Positions 11,622-24,996 of a stretch of 64,000 nt of DNA are shown piece by piece. Position numbers and translations under genes: made by a program. Origin of the DNA: Chondrosia reniformis (lineage: Eukaryota; Porifera; Demospongiae; Chondrillida; Chondrillidae). The DNA lies in contig OX359190.1 of the NCBI GenBank assembly GCA_947172415.1, positions 7,068,001 through 7,132,000 on the forward strand. Reading direction: 5' to 3'. The notes beneath the pieces were generated by a model, which was not told the DNA's origin, searched no databases, and saw only the letters and a program-made list of their open reading frames with translations. Each line of letters starts with the position of its first letter. Position 1 is the first letter of the stretch.

Positions 11622-12236
11622 TTTTTGCTTGACTCGTCCACTCTGTAAGGCTAAATCGTATATACATACGTACATTACTTACCTTAGATGTATGTATAAA
11701 GTTACGTAGCTGTATTTTAGTATCTATTGCCACTTAGCGATTTCACGGTTACTATATTTAGTAGAATGTTGAGCTAACCTGTACTAGTGAGAATACGAAT
11801 AGGCAAGAGGAAAGTCTGAGATAATAAGGGGCAGAGTATTGATTAGTGGGAATTCACACTAAATGGTTTACCTTGTCATAATAGTAGTTGTTTTAACACT
11901 TAGTTAGTCTCAATGTCATGAAATTGAATCATCACTGCATCTATTTAGTCCCAAAGACCAATGGCAAGTCTTTCTAGAAAGGGAAAACACTACCCAGGGT
12001 CATATAGACGAGGAGTGGTATTCTCCAAAAAGAGCCTCCTTCTAGCCTAGTGGCATTGTTGTGAGTATATATTCTCTAAGTTCTATATATCTTTAGACAT
12101 CTTTTATATTGGTGTACCAATGTACTATTTTGTTTGGCAATGTATTTTTAATTGGAAACCTATATACGGTAGTGACACTTTTGAAATTATTCCTTATAGT
12201 CCGGATGTATGTCCTTGAAATTTATTGTGATCATGA

Positions 12237-12354
12237 TGATAGAGAAATTCTAATGAACGTCATCTCCACAATTATTATAAATTATTGTTTTTACATTTAT
12301 ACGTATAAATTTATAATAATTGTGTTGCTGAGGCTCATTAGAATTTCTCTATCA
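12237..12354. mobile_element. Hairpin MITE-like element (118 bp)
   Basis: The outer arms TGATAGAGAAATTCTAATGA (12237-12256) and TCATTAGAATTTCTCTATCA (12335-12354) are perfect 20-base inverted repeats. An inner pair, ACAATTATTATAAATT and AATTTATAATAATTGT, extends the stem, so nearly the whole element folds on itself. It has no coding capacity. Confidence 0.75.
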
Positions 12355-12483
12355 TGTATGTACTTATATTTGCATTGTCTAGCATAATTCTGATATATAA
12401 TTATAAAAAGGAATAACATTGTAACTTCAACCATTTAATAATAAATGTAGCTGTGTAACTGTTACGGTTTTATAGTACGTATA

Positions 12484-12613
12484 TGAAAAATCTAAGACAC
12501 CATTTTCCTACATGCTATATACGTATATGCCTATTCTGTAAAAGAGCCTATAGGGGAAAATACAGTCTTTCTTCCTTCTTTTCCCTTCTTTCATCTTCTT
12601 CGCCACTGGGTCA
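12484..12613 (-). repeat. Hammerhead-repeat copy, 5' end at the predicted ribozyme cleavage site
   Basis: On the minus strand this copy begins TGACCCAGTGG at 12613 and ends with the family's 3' end (ATTTTTCAT) near 12484. It lacks the ribozyme core found in the other copies: similarity starts exactly with the base after the predicted cleavage position (GTC|TGACCC). An internal segment present in the other copies (around CTTCATCTAAAGCTC) is also missing. Confidence 0.75.
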
Positions 12614-14231
12614 TCATGTATTAAATTAAGACCTTTTACGAAGGTAATTGTGCATAATATTCAAGGATACAATGCCTGTGTCACAAATTTGTAATCTTCC
12701 AAATCGATCTGACAGAGTACACTGACTGTATCTACTGAGTATTTATGGCTTTGATATAAATTGCAAGTTAAGAGGTTCCTCAAAATAAGAGATTTGTAAT
12801 AGACAAAGTGTGATTAAGGATTGAATCTATACAGCATGGGTTCAACTTACTGGAGCAATGCCAACTTTATTCTTTAGATGTAGTTCCTATCTGCTTTATT
12901 CTGTCAAAAGGGATGGTAGAACACAGTTTTGTGTGCATAAATGTTACAACCACATTTGATGTCTATTAGCTATATATATACCTCACATTAATGAAAATCT
13001 GACCCTATGGCCAGTCAGCATGCAGTGTACATTGTTGATATGTATTTAAGAGACTATGTTGAGATTTAACCAAAAATCAAATCAAAGCCTAACTGATCAG
13101 GGCTCACAAATTAGACCGTTTTCCCACCTAAGAAAGGATTGAGGTCATTAATGTGTATGTAACCATATGGACATGAACACATATCTGGCATGAGCCAAGA
13201 TTTATTATTTAGCTGTTTACATATAGGTGCATTGGTTTGGTACTTTGTAACAGTCAACAGTGATTCTTTCTGGCTTCACTATTATCACCAAAATATATGT
13301 TATTCACAGATTTGTTCATCTTGATTTCTTTTGCTTGATTGTCAGCAGTCATCCATTAGTTAAATGGAACCCTTAAATTGGAAATGGACTGCAGGGATCA
13401 ATTCTGACTGCATATATAGCTGAACTGCAACTGATGGGTATATTGAATTAAAACTACTATATATATATATATATATATCTTTCATGAATTAAAGTTACCA
13501 AGCAATATTAGTTTTACATGTTTTCAGAATCGTTGAAGAGTAATGCAATGCCATGCAATTATATTTATGAACACATCAAGTTTATAAATTATATATAGGA
13601 AAAACATAAAAAGCAAGGGTAGTGTCTTCGACTGCTACAGATGCCTTTGCCACAGCTATTATGTAATATTGCTATAGACAATTCTCAAACATTTGCCGAA
13701 AAAGCCAATATATAATGCTGAAAAACTACAAAACAATTAAATTTTCAACTTAAAGTTTCATAATAAAAAGTGTTGCAAAATATACAGATGAAATATGACT
13801 TGTCAAGTCTGATGGTTGTAGCATATATAGAACCACTGACAAAACTTGCAAACTCTGTAGGAGAGTAAAGGGTAACATAAATGTACAATAGAAAAATATC
13901 TACAAAGATAATTAACAATTGAACACTGTTAATGAGTTTCCACAAGAAGCACTAATTGGTAATTCCTTTTTCACTAATTAAATTATTCATCCTTTACCCT
14001 AGGACGGTGAATAGAGAGTGATAATAACAGAGGGAGGGCTTGTTAGTAGGTAAATATAGGTATGATGTCCTAAAGTATCAACTAAATAACATATATATAT
14101 ATATAGGTGTTCTACCCACTGACAATTCAGAGAAATTGGTTTGACCAGAAACACTAAATTATTACCAGTCAGCTTCTTGATAAAGAATTAAAGAGATTCC
14201 AAATTACCTTTGAAATAACACATTCATATCT

Positions 14232-17200
14232 TTACTTCCTTATTTTGTTTAGGCAATTCCCACTTAACATCACTTGTTCCTTAAGAACCGTGCAAACAGA
14301 AGTAATGTCTTCATGCTCCATATAAATTGGAAAATGAAGAGTTGCATTAACTTTCCCTTTTATTCGGTTTATATGACGTGGTTCCTCTCCAAACATCAAT
14401 TTCTATAAAGTAGACAGATGACCATGCACATTATACTACTGGGATATACTACAATACATATACCCAATATGATTCCTATGTCAACACACTTGATGGACAG
14501 GCTAAATTTACTATATACACATACAGTACATACATGCAGAAAGACTACTACTTTTTACCTTGCTGTACCCATCTTCAAAACGGGCACCAAGTGTTGCAAA
14601 TGTTTGATATTGCTCGTTGAAGGAGATTCCCAGAGTACCACTTGAGTCTCTATATGAAACTGCCAAACAATTTAGATGGCCGTTCATTAGTTTCCTAAAA
14701 TTCTCTACTCTCATAGTTTCTTGCCTATTATGACCTCCTATAGACTTGTAAAGTATGGAGATATGATGTGATCCAATAATCTTAACTGAAAAACTAAAAT
14801 GTACACTTCTTGAAGGGTCTCCATAATAGACTAAAGTCGCAGTTGTAGGATTTTTATTCCAGAACCTCATAAAAAGAGTCCAGTCACGACTGAAACTGGG
14901 TTTGAAAACATCACTGATAGTATATACCCTCTTTTTTGTCTGAAAGACTGTATAATGATGGGGTTTTGTAAACTGTTCTAGTCCCTTGATTGAGCAAAAT
15001 GTACCTTCTTCACAATTTCTTAAATCATAACAGCTTTCTAGAAGGTCTGCAAGTCAATGGAATGATAAGGTAATATGATTTTGACAGATATAAAAATACT
15101 ATAATAAACCCTGCTTTAGGCTACTTAAGTGATTTAACACTGAAGTAATATGTAAAGGAATTTTTATTGTTTCCTTGTGTACAATTCACACCTAAGGTAT
15201 GTTGACATAAAATATCGAGTATCAGACTAATTAAAGACTGTTGACAGAATCACTACAGTTTACCTAGTAGGAAAACGTCATAAAAAGATAACCATAAATT
15301 TCCCTTAAGCTTAGGGCTAACAAATGACATACATAAGTGATAATATACTCTGGCCAAATGTATGCTAATATTCATATTTAAATTTGGCTCCTATCATTAT
15401 AAAGCTAGTAACTACATTTTATGGCAGCCTTCATATTCTAAGACTTGCCATTACAGACTGTATATATATTGGGTATCATTGAATCAATCTACAGTAACTC
15501 TATTCATTATTCCAAATTAAGAAGAAAAACTCAAATGTACAATTTAGATACATTCAAACTAAGTGTTTTGCTTTCAGAGCTGTATACAGTATATGTTAAA
15601 ACACAGTTGTAATTGTTTTAGATATGGTTTTCATCCATTTTATGTAGGCCCTAGGTCCATAGGCCTTTGGAGAACATCTTTCATAGTTTTCTGATTAATG
15701 GAAGTAATAGTTTAGGTTGAAATGGCAACACAAGCAATCATTGACTCATTAGACAGAAAACATTCTATGTAAGGATACTTAATAACCATACTGTAGCACA
15801 AAAAGATATTTGTTTACATTATAAATGCATGACAGCTCCAATATACTGTCATAGCATAGATTGGCATTGAAATGCATACACACTATATTGAAACTATGAT
15901 ATGTGTAAAGTTTAAAAATGATATACCGTATAGCCGGACATATTGGCGGGAAGAATATTTGGCGATTTTAGACTGATTTAAATATTGGCGGTTTTAATTT
16001 TTTTGGTAGTTACCCATGTTACAATACAATAGATTACATCACTATGATGCACTATTATTGGCGGATCATAGTTTGGTGAATTGGTGATTTCTATGAAAAT
16101 CGCCAATTCACCAAAATAAATTCCCCGCCAATATTTCCAGCTATACGGTATCTTTAGATTTAATGACATCTACGTAATCTACCTTTGACTTTCATTATCT
16201 TTTAGCTAGGTATAAGAGTGACAAAAGAACTTACCAGATCCACTACATTTAATTCCAAATTTCAGGTGATCTCCATGGTCTACATCTTGCAGGTAAGCAT
16301 CCTCTTGTTGTCCTGCTAATCTATCATTCGGAAGGGTAACACACTCTTCGTGCTCCCTGCTCCAGTAGCAGTATGGGTCACGTGCAGATATGCATTCACT
16401 ACACAATGGATTACTCCTGAAGTAATAAATAGTATACATGCATGGTTGGGTTATTGCTACTTACCTGCAACCTCCATATCGAGAGCAACGATGCAGTGGA
16501 AGTCTAAAAATAGAGCTGTTGGTGTTTGCATAAACAACTTTCTCCCCATTCTAGGAAATCAAGACAGTAGATATAGTGAACGCCTCATAAAAGGATGGTC
16601 AATTTTATATTTAACTCTGACTGAACTTGTTTTCAAATATCTACAGAAGTGTATATGATACTGCTCAGAAACATACCATATTCTTCATGTTTAGGTGATG
16701 AACTGCACTACCCATCTCCAACTACATATATACAAAGAAACCATTAGGAGTCATTATACTGCATCTAAATTTCAAACTGCTTAATTTTGGCATAGAAAAA
16801 TGAATTTATTACTACTAGTTAATTCGGAGATTTTAAATAATAGTATAGCTATATAGTATTACTGATGACCTATTGACCATTATTTGAATTATTAGGTACA
16901 CCATACATCAATCAGTTGGCCATCATGATTTAGGTTGACATAAGTGATGATGAAAGAAGAAAAACATAGCATACGTACGTATGAAAGAATCCCCTACAAG
17001 TATAGCTGTTGAATGAAACAAAGATGAGAAGAAAGGATCAAAGGACAACTGTACTATGATCTATTCAGGAAGTCAAGAAGCAGATCAAGAAGTCACTTTC
17101 TGGTTGTGCGTTCAAGATCAAAGTATCCTTTGAATGATAGCATTGCATTCAACTTTGGGGTGTATCCATGTATGGGTAGGGGAGTGGCTATTTATATCAT

Positions 17201-20200
17201 TCAAGTGTACGTATGCCTCTAAAAAAGAAGGCATATAGTACTAGAAAACCTCTCTGGTAACCTGCAAATAGTGGCAGATAAGCTATGTAGGTGTTCAGAG
17301 TTGAGAATATTCTTGACATAGGAGATTCCGATTAATGGGTGGAAAGCAAGTTGTAACTTGAGAAATCTTGGCCAATGTACACATGATGACAAGGTTAACT
17401 TTGCCATGAGACATGAAATGGTTAGGTCGCTTTGGGTTAATGAAGGAGGCAGTGAGAAGGAAGAAAGAGCCACAAGTAAGTTAAAGAAGAGAGACAGTCA
17501 TGTATTATATATTAAGGAGAGCTACTATGTACCAGAAGAGGAATGGCAAAAGAGCCTCTTCAACCTTTTCATAGGTTTCAAAAAATGAAAAGAGAACCCG
17601 CAATTGTGCAAGTCCATCAGGTACATATTGAGGAATGACTTATGAGAGGTATTGTTAAGTAATACATGTTACATAATAAGGCTCTATGTGAATGTTTTAA
17701 GCAGCTTACAGGCAGTCCAGATATTTGTCAAGGTGTGAAGAAGGGGGTGTTATATGTATGGAAGTATGGAAAACTTAATCAGAGGAGACATGCATTAATT
17801 TAATGATTATGTGGAAATGGAGATCCTGTATAGTTAATCCATGCCCTACTCTTGGCTGATGGTACTGTGTGGACTACATCAGTGTAGTAGGAATGGTAGG
17901 ATACCATTTCTTTATTTGGACCAAAAGAAGTACTCTGAGTTGGGATGGTCGTAGTTTGCCAATAGAGTAAGCTAACATTCTGGTCTCTAGTGGGTTATTG
18001 TTGTTACTGTATATAAACCAATTTTGCTACCATTCATATTGTTTCAACTATGCTAACATGCTAACACTCTGGCCTACATAGTATGTTGCTGCTATTATAT
18101 ACTGTATATAGAAACAATGTTTGCTACCATTCATATTGTTTCAACTATGCTAACATGCTAACACTCTGGTTTACGTACATAGTATGTTGCTGCTATTGTA
18201 TACTGTATATAGAAACAATGTTTGCTACCATTCATATTGTTTCAACTATGCTAACATGCTAACACTCTGGCCTACATAGTGTGTTGCTGCTATTGTATAC
18301 TGTATATAGAAACAATGTTTGCTACCATTCATATCGTTTTTGTTGCTACTCATGTTCATGCTAGTTCTCACCAATTCTTCATGTACTCTTAAAAACTTCA
18401 TATTTTTGCCCACTCAGTAATGATGATAATTGAATGGTTATTGAAATGTGTGCAAATTACGTACTCTTGTGACTTAAATGACTTTTGGTTATAGTAATCA
18501 TTTGAGAAGAAAATTAGTATATACATAGTAGCATGGATAATGCTGGAGATTCAGATGAGATGGGTATACGCATCGTACATTAAAGATGATAATAAGAAGC
18601 AGCTCAGTCAACATTAATGAGAAGAAATCAGGTGTAGAGACTGCAAATGGGTAGATACATACTGTAAGAGGAAGCCCAAGAGTACAGGCGCTCTGAAATG
18701 GAGAATCTTTAATAGTAAAGTAAACCACTGGTTAGGCCAAGGATGCGGTGGACCAACAACATTTGTATAAACTGATTAATTGATAGTTTATCAGCTATGC
18801 ATTTAGGTGATTCCTTAGTGGGAATAGCCCTATATAGAAAGCCAGACTACTATACGTATTTATATACTGTATAGTAAAAACTATTATTTCTACAGCAACT
18901 ATCATTTATTTCCAAACTATGAGAAACTTACTTGAAGAGTTTCAACTGTAAATTGCTCAACTCCACCATTGCGATGAATCAAAAATATTTTGTGGACTTC
19001 ACCAGTATCTGCAAATATTAATATTAAGATATGTATATATAATATTGCTTAATTTATAAAATGCTTTTAAGTCCTATTTAGATATACAAATGGCTTGTCC
19101 TGCACAAATGTACTTAAATACACCTTCACAACCAACCTGTTCCGACAAACATTACATCTTGAGTATGCAGAACCCCATCTCTAAGGACGAGGACCTGATC
19201 TACTTCAATTGATTTAACGCTATACAACAAAAAAGAAATCTTTAAACAAAGAGAGAAAAACAGAGTAGTGTTGTATATGTGGTTACATATCTAACTCTTT
19301 ACTGTATGGATAACTATATACCTTCATGCATCACAGGACACTACTTACACAATATCGTCAAAAATCACCAGAGGGGAGGATCCCAGCTGGTCCACAGAGG
19401 CATAAATAACATTCTCTGTGGCAGCCTTTTTAGGAGTTCTTTCTGTTGCACACTACATTTAGTAAAAGACAATAATGTACCACTTTTGTACAACCTAAAC
19501 TACACATAATGACCCAACTACCTAAAACACAAATTAAACAAATATTGTAATAACCACATACGTACATTGAAAGGATTCAAATTCGGCACTGTTTTTATTC
19601 TAGAGCATAAACACATTCCGTTGTCTTGAGTTATCTCTAGGTAATCACGATTGAATATGTCAAATATTCCATTGTTGTTATCTCTTGGTAAGCTCCTAGT
19701 AGCATTATACACACAAATTGCTGATCCTCTTGGGCCAAGGCTACAAGTGAGAAACATCCAAAACCACATATACGTACAGCTGGTAACTTAAATATCCATA
19801 TATGGTCATACCTGGTAACATAAATACCCATATACGTACGTACATGTATGACCATACCTGGTAACATACATACCCATATACATACGTATGACCATACCTG
19901 GTAACATACATACCCATATACGTATGACCATACCTGGTAACATACATACCCATATACGTACGTATGGTCATACCTGTCTCCAGTAAAGGCACCATAAAGT
20001 ATTCTGTTGGTTTTCTCTGCAAATGGTTTATATGCACTATTTTTCATCAGTTTCACTTTTTCTAAAGAAAAATAAAGCACAAAGTCATATCACATCATTG
20101 AAGTGAAAATACCATACAACACACATACAGAACAGCCAGGTTCAATGATAAAAGGTCTAGAATTCCTGAGCTGCTTCATTACAGATTCTTGTCTCAGTAC

Positions 20201-23200
20201 CAAAGTATTGAGACACAGTACCTGCTAGGTATGTACATATGTATGTGGTACATCTAATGGTATTTATGACATTGAACCATGTGCGATATTGAGAGATTGT
20301 ATAATGACAGACCAAATGTACGTATATAGAGTGCCTATGTGTGTATTTGTAACAAGGTTCAGTGCTCACGGATGAAATTATAGTGATAGTCTACAGCTCC
20401 TGGATGGGTTGCATCCCTAGGATCCGTCTTTTTCACAGCACAAGATATGCGAGCCTTGACGTAAGTGCTGAATACTTTTTCAGGCTTTCCTTCTTCATAA
20501 TAGCCACGGTCATTCTGGGAAGAAGTAATTAGAAATAAATGAATTGTAGAGCAGCCACCCTCAAACTACTGGTATATAGTATCACAAGTTCATTTTTTAA
20601 TTAATTGTTACAACCATTGGCTATGTATGCACATGCACGTAGACCAAGACAATGATAGTAGGGCAATTTAACTACAAAATGTAGGTAAGGATTAAATAAA
20701 ATATGATATTTTGTTGTTCAGACTTAGTGGCTCACCACTGTAGTGGACTTTTTAATCATATTATATTAATTGTGTCTGAAGACAATTAGCACAATACAAT
20801 ACATAAGTATACTTGTTCAACAGTGAGCATAAATTATATTAGATAGGATCTCTTCAATCTACTAATGATCTACAATGAAATTAATAACTACAAATGGATC
20901 CTATATTGAACAAACCTTACACACTCTAGCAACTCTTGAATAAACAGACTATACAAGTGGAGAAGAGAGGTTAATAAATAAATGAATATATACATTTCTA
21001 TATACTTCCACTCACATCATCACCAGTTTTGACCTCAAATGCTCTTTCATGAAAAAATACAAACATAAAGTCAAGTGCATGTGATCCTTCCTCATAGTTG
21101 TCATCATAGCCATCAGCAAAAGCAATCGGATCTATGTACGTACGTATGTAGGAAGTTACAGAATGTTGAAAATACAGCTAGGCCTACTAATAAAAAAAAA
21201 AATATTTAACAAGACTATATGAGTACGTAGGTACGTACCTCTTAGCCAGTGATGTCTGTTTTCCATTGTATCTATAGTGGCTTTTATTGAATTAATATGA
21301 GAGCCATTAGTTACTTGTATGTTGTGATAAGCAAAACCATACTGTGTTAAGCTCACTGAGCGATGTTGTGCAGAGAATAGAAGTGATTCATTGTTTACTG
21401 TGAATGAAAAAGGTGATCAATATGTAGGTAAACTAAAATACAATATCATGAAAGTGGATTGTACGTATGAATAGGTTCTCAGCATACCAACACTTACCTT
21501 GGACAAAGCTATGATATCCTATGTAATCTGGATTAGGGAATAAAACACTGCTTGGGGCTGCAAATGTTTCACCATTTACCTCAAAATCATTCATCTAAAA
21601 TAGCAAATCTCAAAAATGTTAAATTGAAAGTGAAACCTATCAATGATATAGCTTACATCCTTAATAATTGTACAGTTTGGATGGAAGGCTCCAGTTCCAC
21701 AAACTATGAGAGGAGTGTGGCTACTGCTTTCATGACTAAGTGGGCAGTACAACTTGATATGGTTGTGGCAGTATTCCTTCAGAAAAAGAACAATATAAAT
21801 CACATTTTTATAGATCACCTCCATAACATTAAACAGTAAACACATTATTATATAAGTACATAAATACTTACATAAGTATCAATGTACATACGTACTTTTA
21901 CAAGAAAGGCTTCAGACAACAAGCAGGAAATTACATTTGAGCTATGCAACATCTATACTTGCCCTACATGTATGTAAGCTTTCAATAAGCGTAACTTACA
22001 GGTTTATCAGGAAAGTACATCTTGCAATCTTCAGCATTTCTATCGTATGCTTTCCAAGTCAACTACACAAAGAGTCACTCTGATTTACATATATTGATTT
22101 ACACACATACACTGTAGAATTACATATATTGATTTACACACATACACTGCAGAATTACATATATTGATTTACACATACGTACATAAATACTGCTGAATAT
22201 AATAAGTATGTACTTACATTTTTTCGAATATTAAGATGTTCATCAAACATCAAAAGGGTATCCCTATATAGGTAGAGTAAAACAAATTACCGTGAACATA
22301 CGTACATACCTACATATAATGGTTTAATCTGAATCCATTTCATAGCACAGACACTCTAACCTAACAACATTTGTACAAACTGAAATCAGAAATATCTGAG
22401 AAACTGAGTATACATTAATATTCTGTCATAGTGAATGTGTATATTCTATGGATATTTTGGGTGGTGTAATGTTATTTATGATAAGGATATACTTGAAACT
22501 ATAACAGTTAAAATATGGAAATATTCACAATGACCATTATAGCTACCTGGTGAACCCACACATATCAAAATAAGGGAGAGGCAATGTTTGTTTTTAGCTC
22601 TCTCTCCTTACTTGAGGGAGGTGTCACAAAGTTAAGGCGTCAATTTACAAATAGCTGTGTTCACGTTTATTTATTGACTATCAGAATTAGTTCTCTGTTA
22701 CCCGGGTATGTGGGTGCATATTTGTTGAATTCAAACTCTCACACGACAATAAAAACAATGTGTAGGCTATTGAACAGTTGTCCTGAAAAGGAACCTACTC
22801 CCCAAACACTAATTACGTTTTACAGTGGGAGGACATTACCTTATACACCAGGTGTCAGTAGTGACTACACTGTGTATATTTTTTACATAACAGGTATATA
22901 ATGACTTAACATTGATATAACAGGACACCTGAAGTAAAACATTTAGGTCATCAAAGTGATTTAGAATTTATATACAATTGTCACCAGTAGAAATGACAGA
23001 AAATGAAACCCCAGTTGACTTATTTCCAGTAAATGTCTATATGGTCCTTATAGAACACGAGTAGCAGGTTTGAGTAAATTTTATTCTTTACCAAGTAGAT
23101 ATGAACAATTACAAACACTGTACCATATCTAAAACATATGATGGCTATTTTCCTGAAAATATATATATATGCCGCCATTTTCTGCAATTTCTAATGGTGG

Positions 23201-24996
23201 CATTCACAAACATGTGTGCCACTTAATTGTCAAAATAGCAAATGCACACACACCATTTGTACATGCGGTGCTAGTCATCTGCTGGGCTACATCATCATCA
23301 TTAGTAACATATACAAAATATATATAATGGTCTACTGTAAGAAGGTAAATAATTAGAATGTCAATATATACTTAAAGGTCTGCTTAAACTCACATTGCAC
23401 CAGCTAGGATATTTCCATTTGCAAGGAATTGGAGTTTTGTCAGAAAGTATTTTGGTTCCTCATCACTGAAACTATTCATTGAATTACCTGCAATAATTTA
23501 AAAATTTTAAAAATTTTAAAATGTGACAAAGGTACGGAAACCTATAACAAACTAAATAGGTACTGTATGTAGGCTATTTAAGAGGTGAATCATTTGACTG
23601 TTACTATGCACCCCCTACACAGATGGGTATGTTATCTCTTCATAGAGCAAACTGTGATCAGTACTATATCAGCTCCTTATTGAGAGAGCTTAGACAGACT
23701 GACTTGCTGTTAGAGACCAATTATACTCCTACATAAACAAGCAGTCTTAAGTGTAATAGGAGTCAGATCTTGAGGTTACCTGACCTAATGACACTTTGGA
23801 CTACTGTGTTCCTGGTCTGTACACTACAACAATAATTAAAGCAGCATACTCATAAATGAGTAAGTTGCTCTCTTCTTCTCATACGTATATTTAATGGTAA
23901 TCTTATGGAGGCTATTAAAAGGACTCGTCAATTAAGAATCAATTCATCAAGTGACTACTGATTACATAAAATTTAATTATGTACAAACTTGAATTCAAAC
24001 TACTGCATTAACTCTTTACCTAATTTAAAGTAAAGGGACCTTTCTTGAAAGCCATATTTATCTCTGCACGTGTAGATGCCCACATCAGCTTGGGAAAACC
24101 TTGGAATCTTGAGATAATAGTAAGTTTGGTTGTATGCAGCCTTTAGACATTCTCTTCCTATCTCACACTTCTTTTGGAAAGGCAAAGGGTCCCCCCTGTC
24201 TGTGGACCTCTTCCATTCAATAAGGGCACTGAGTTGTTGTCTATATAAGTAAATATAACATTCAATATACACACAGTACCTTCCCACATAGTGAGTGTTG
24301 TACTAACATGCATGCAAACTACATACGTACATAGTTTAATGGAATTTTCAAAATATGTAGAAATAACATTTTAAACTTTAAAAAGGATCCATTACATACG
24401 TACATACGTACGTATATCAAAATAGCACTGTAATACATTCTATTAGTATCAAACATTTTAGATCAAAAAATACATACAGTACATGTAACATATATGATTG
24501 TTATAACCACACCGATAATTACTCTCAGATTAGAGCTAATTGAAATGTAACCAAACATAATCTTCATTGGATAAATTATGGATATACTATACTATATATA
24601 TAACTGTGTATAAAACACATTATAGTTTTCAGATTTGCTATATTTTCTTACATTTACACATCATAATTGTGATGCAAAGGATGTATTTCTAAGCAAATGA
24701 GTACAAGTGATTTTTTTTATAAATTTTCATGTAGGTTCTGCAAATAGACAGGTCTCCTGTATATAAAGTGTGTGTATCCTTAGGTTAGCATACAATAATA
24801 CTTGTTAAACTAACCGACAGAAACAGCTAATGTGCAAGTCTTTACCCTGAACTGCCAGCACTGTGTCATCATGTAAAAGTACACCACTTCCTTTGCCCAC
24901 TACCACATCAATATGCGTACATCTCATCGACAATACCAATGGGACAGCTGTAGCAAGGTAGAGAAGGAGAGGAAAGTAATAGGTAAATCTGAGCAT
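14232..24996 (-). CDS. Semaphorin A: secreted, Ig-sema-PSI-LamG-like, 21 exons, 924 aa
   Basis: Exons, 5' to 3': 24815-24996, 24020-24240, 23394-23487, 22218-22263, 22000-22062, 21657-21776, 21498-21594, 21239-21397, 21016-21131, 20916-20948, 20370-20514, 19974-20061, 19566-19740, 19349-19452, 19137-19219, 18932-19008, 16677-16721, 16465-16550, 16235-16416, 14559-15046, 14232-14402. All are GT-AG, all phases agree, and the sum is 2775 nt. Domains: signal peptide; one Ig domain at about 30-134 (LHISCFC ... ADVGIYTC); sema domain at about 150-640 with signature words LIVCGTGAFHPNC, SVYSRVARVCKND and SAICVYNATR; PSI at about 645-690 (CSECISARDPYCYW); then from about 735 to 920 a domain with the beta-rich pattern of laminin-G/concanavalin folds. 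No transmembrane segment is seen. Semaphorins bind plexins and steer cell movement. The first exon is uncertain: the segment before CTGTCCC at 24947 looks like a polypyrimidine tract, so the true start may be an upstream exon at 28249-28300 or 26582-26639. Confidence 0.93.
15923..16151. mobile_element. MITE, 229 bp, with 28-bp terminal inverted repeats
   Basis: The ends start ATACCGTATAGCCGGACATA and finish with the inverse (right arm 16124-16151), with two mismatches over 28 positions. The interior carries repeated TTGGCGG and TTGGCGA words. A relative lies at 50941-51180. TA at both ends fits a Tc1/mariner-type target site. It sits in the intron between the PSI exon and the LamG-like exon of semaphorin A. 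No transposase is encoded. Confidence 0.8.
18010..18345. repeat. Tandem repeat, ~97-101 bp unit, about 3.4 copies
   Basis: The unit contains GTTTGCTACCATTCATATTG followed by TTTCAACTATGCTAACATGC, and recurs from about 18016, 18115, 18215 and 18312. It lies within the long intron of semaphorin A between exons 18932-19008 and 16677-16721. Confidence 0.85.
19795..19975. repeat. Tandem repeat, ~45 bp unit, about 4 copies, at a semaphorin A donor
   Basis: The unit is GACCATACCTGGTAACATAC followed by ATACCCATATACGTA. The repeat abuts the donor of semaphorin A exon 19974-20061, and each unit carries the word TACCTG, which on the minus strand is CAGGTA, so extra donor-like sites are spread through the array. 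Confidence 0.85.
22085..22180. repeat. Short tandem repeat, ~38-bp unit, 2.5 copies
   Basis: TTACATATATTGATTTACAC followed by ACATACACTG is repeated directly in the intron of semaphorin A between exons 22000-22062 and 22218-22263. Confidence 0.7.

Larger units (their letters stand above)
11622..14231. other. Intergenic spacer with small repeats
   Basis: This 2.6-kb stretch between the Cys-rich gene and the 3' end of semaphorin A holds a 118-bp hairpin element (12237-12354), a truncated copy of the hammerhead repeat (12484-12613), and an (AT)n run near 13459-13478. Short open frames here (for example 12109-12387 plus, 13745-13945 minus) lack any coding character. Confidence 0.6.

Noticed and set aside
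12109-12387. 92-codon plus-strand open frame
   Set aside because: Lies across the hairpin element; AT-rich random-looking peptide.
17219-17588. Two opposed open frames in a semaphorin A intron
   Set aside because: Opposite strands, no acceptor or donor in phase with the flanking exons, and no family likeness.
20157-20369. Open frames beside semaphorin exons (also 36064-36294, 38789-39022, 46130-46477)
   Set aside because: They are intron sequence or exon read-through; only the parts bounded by splice sites were kept in the gene models.
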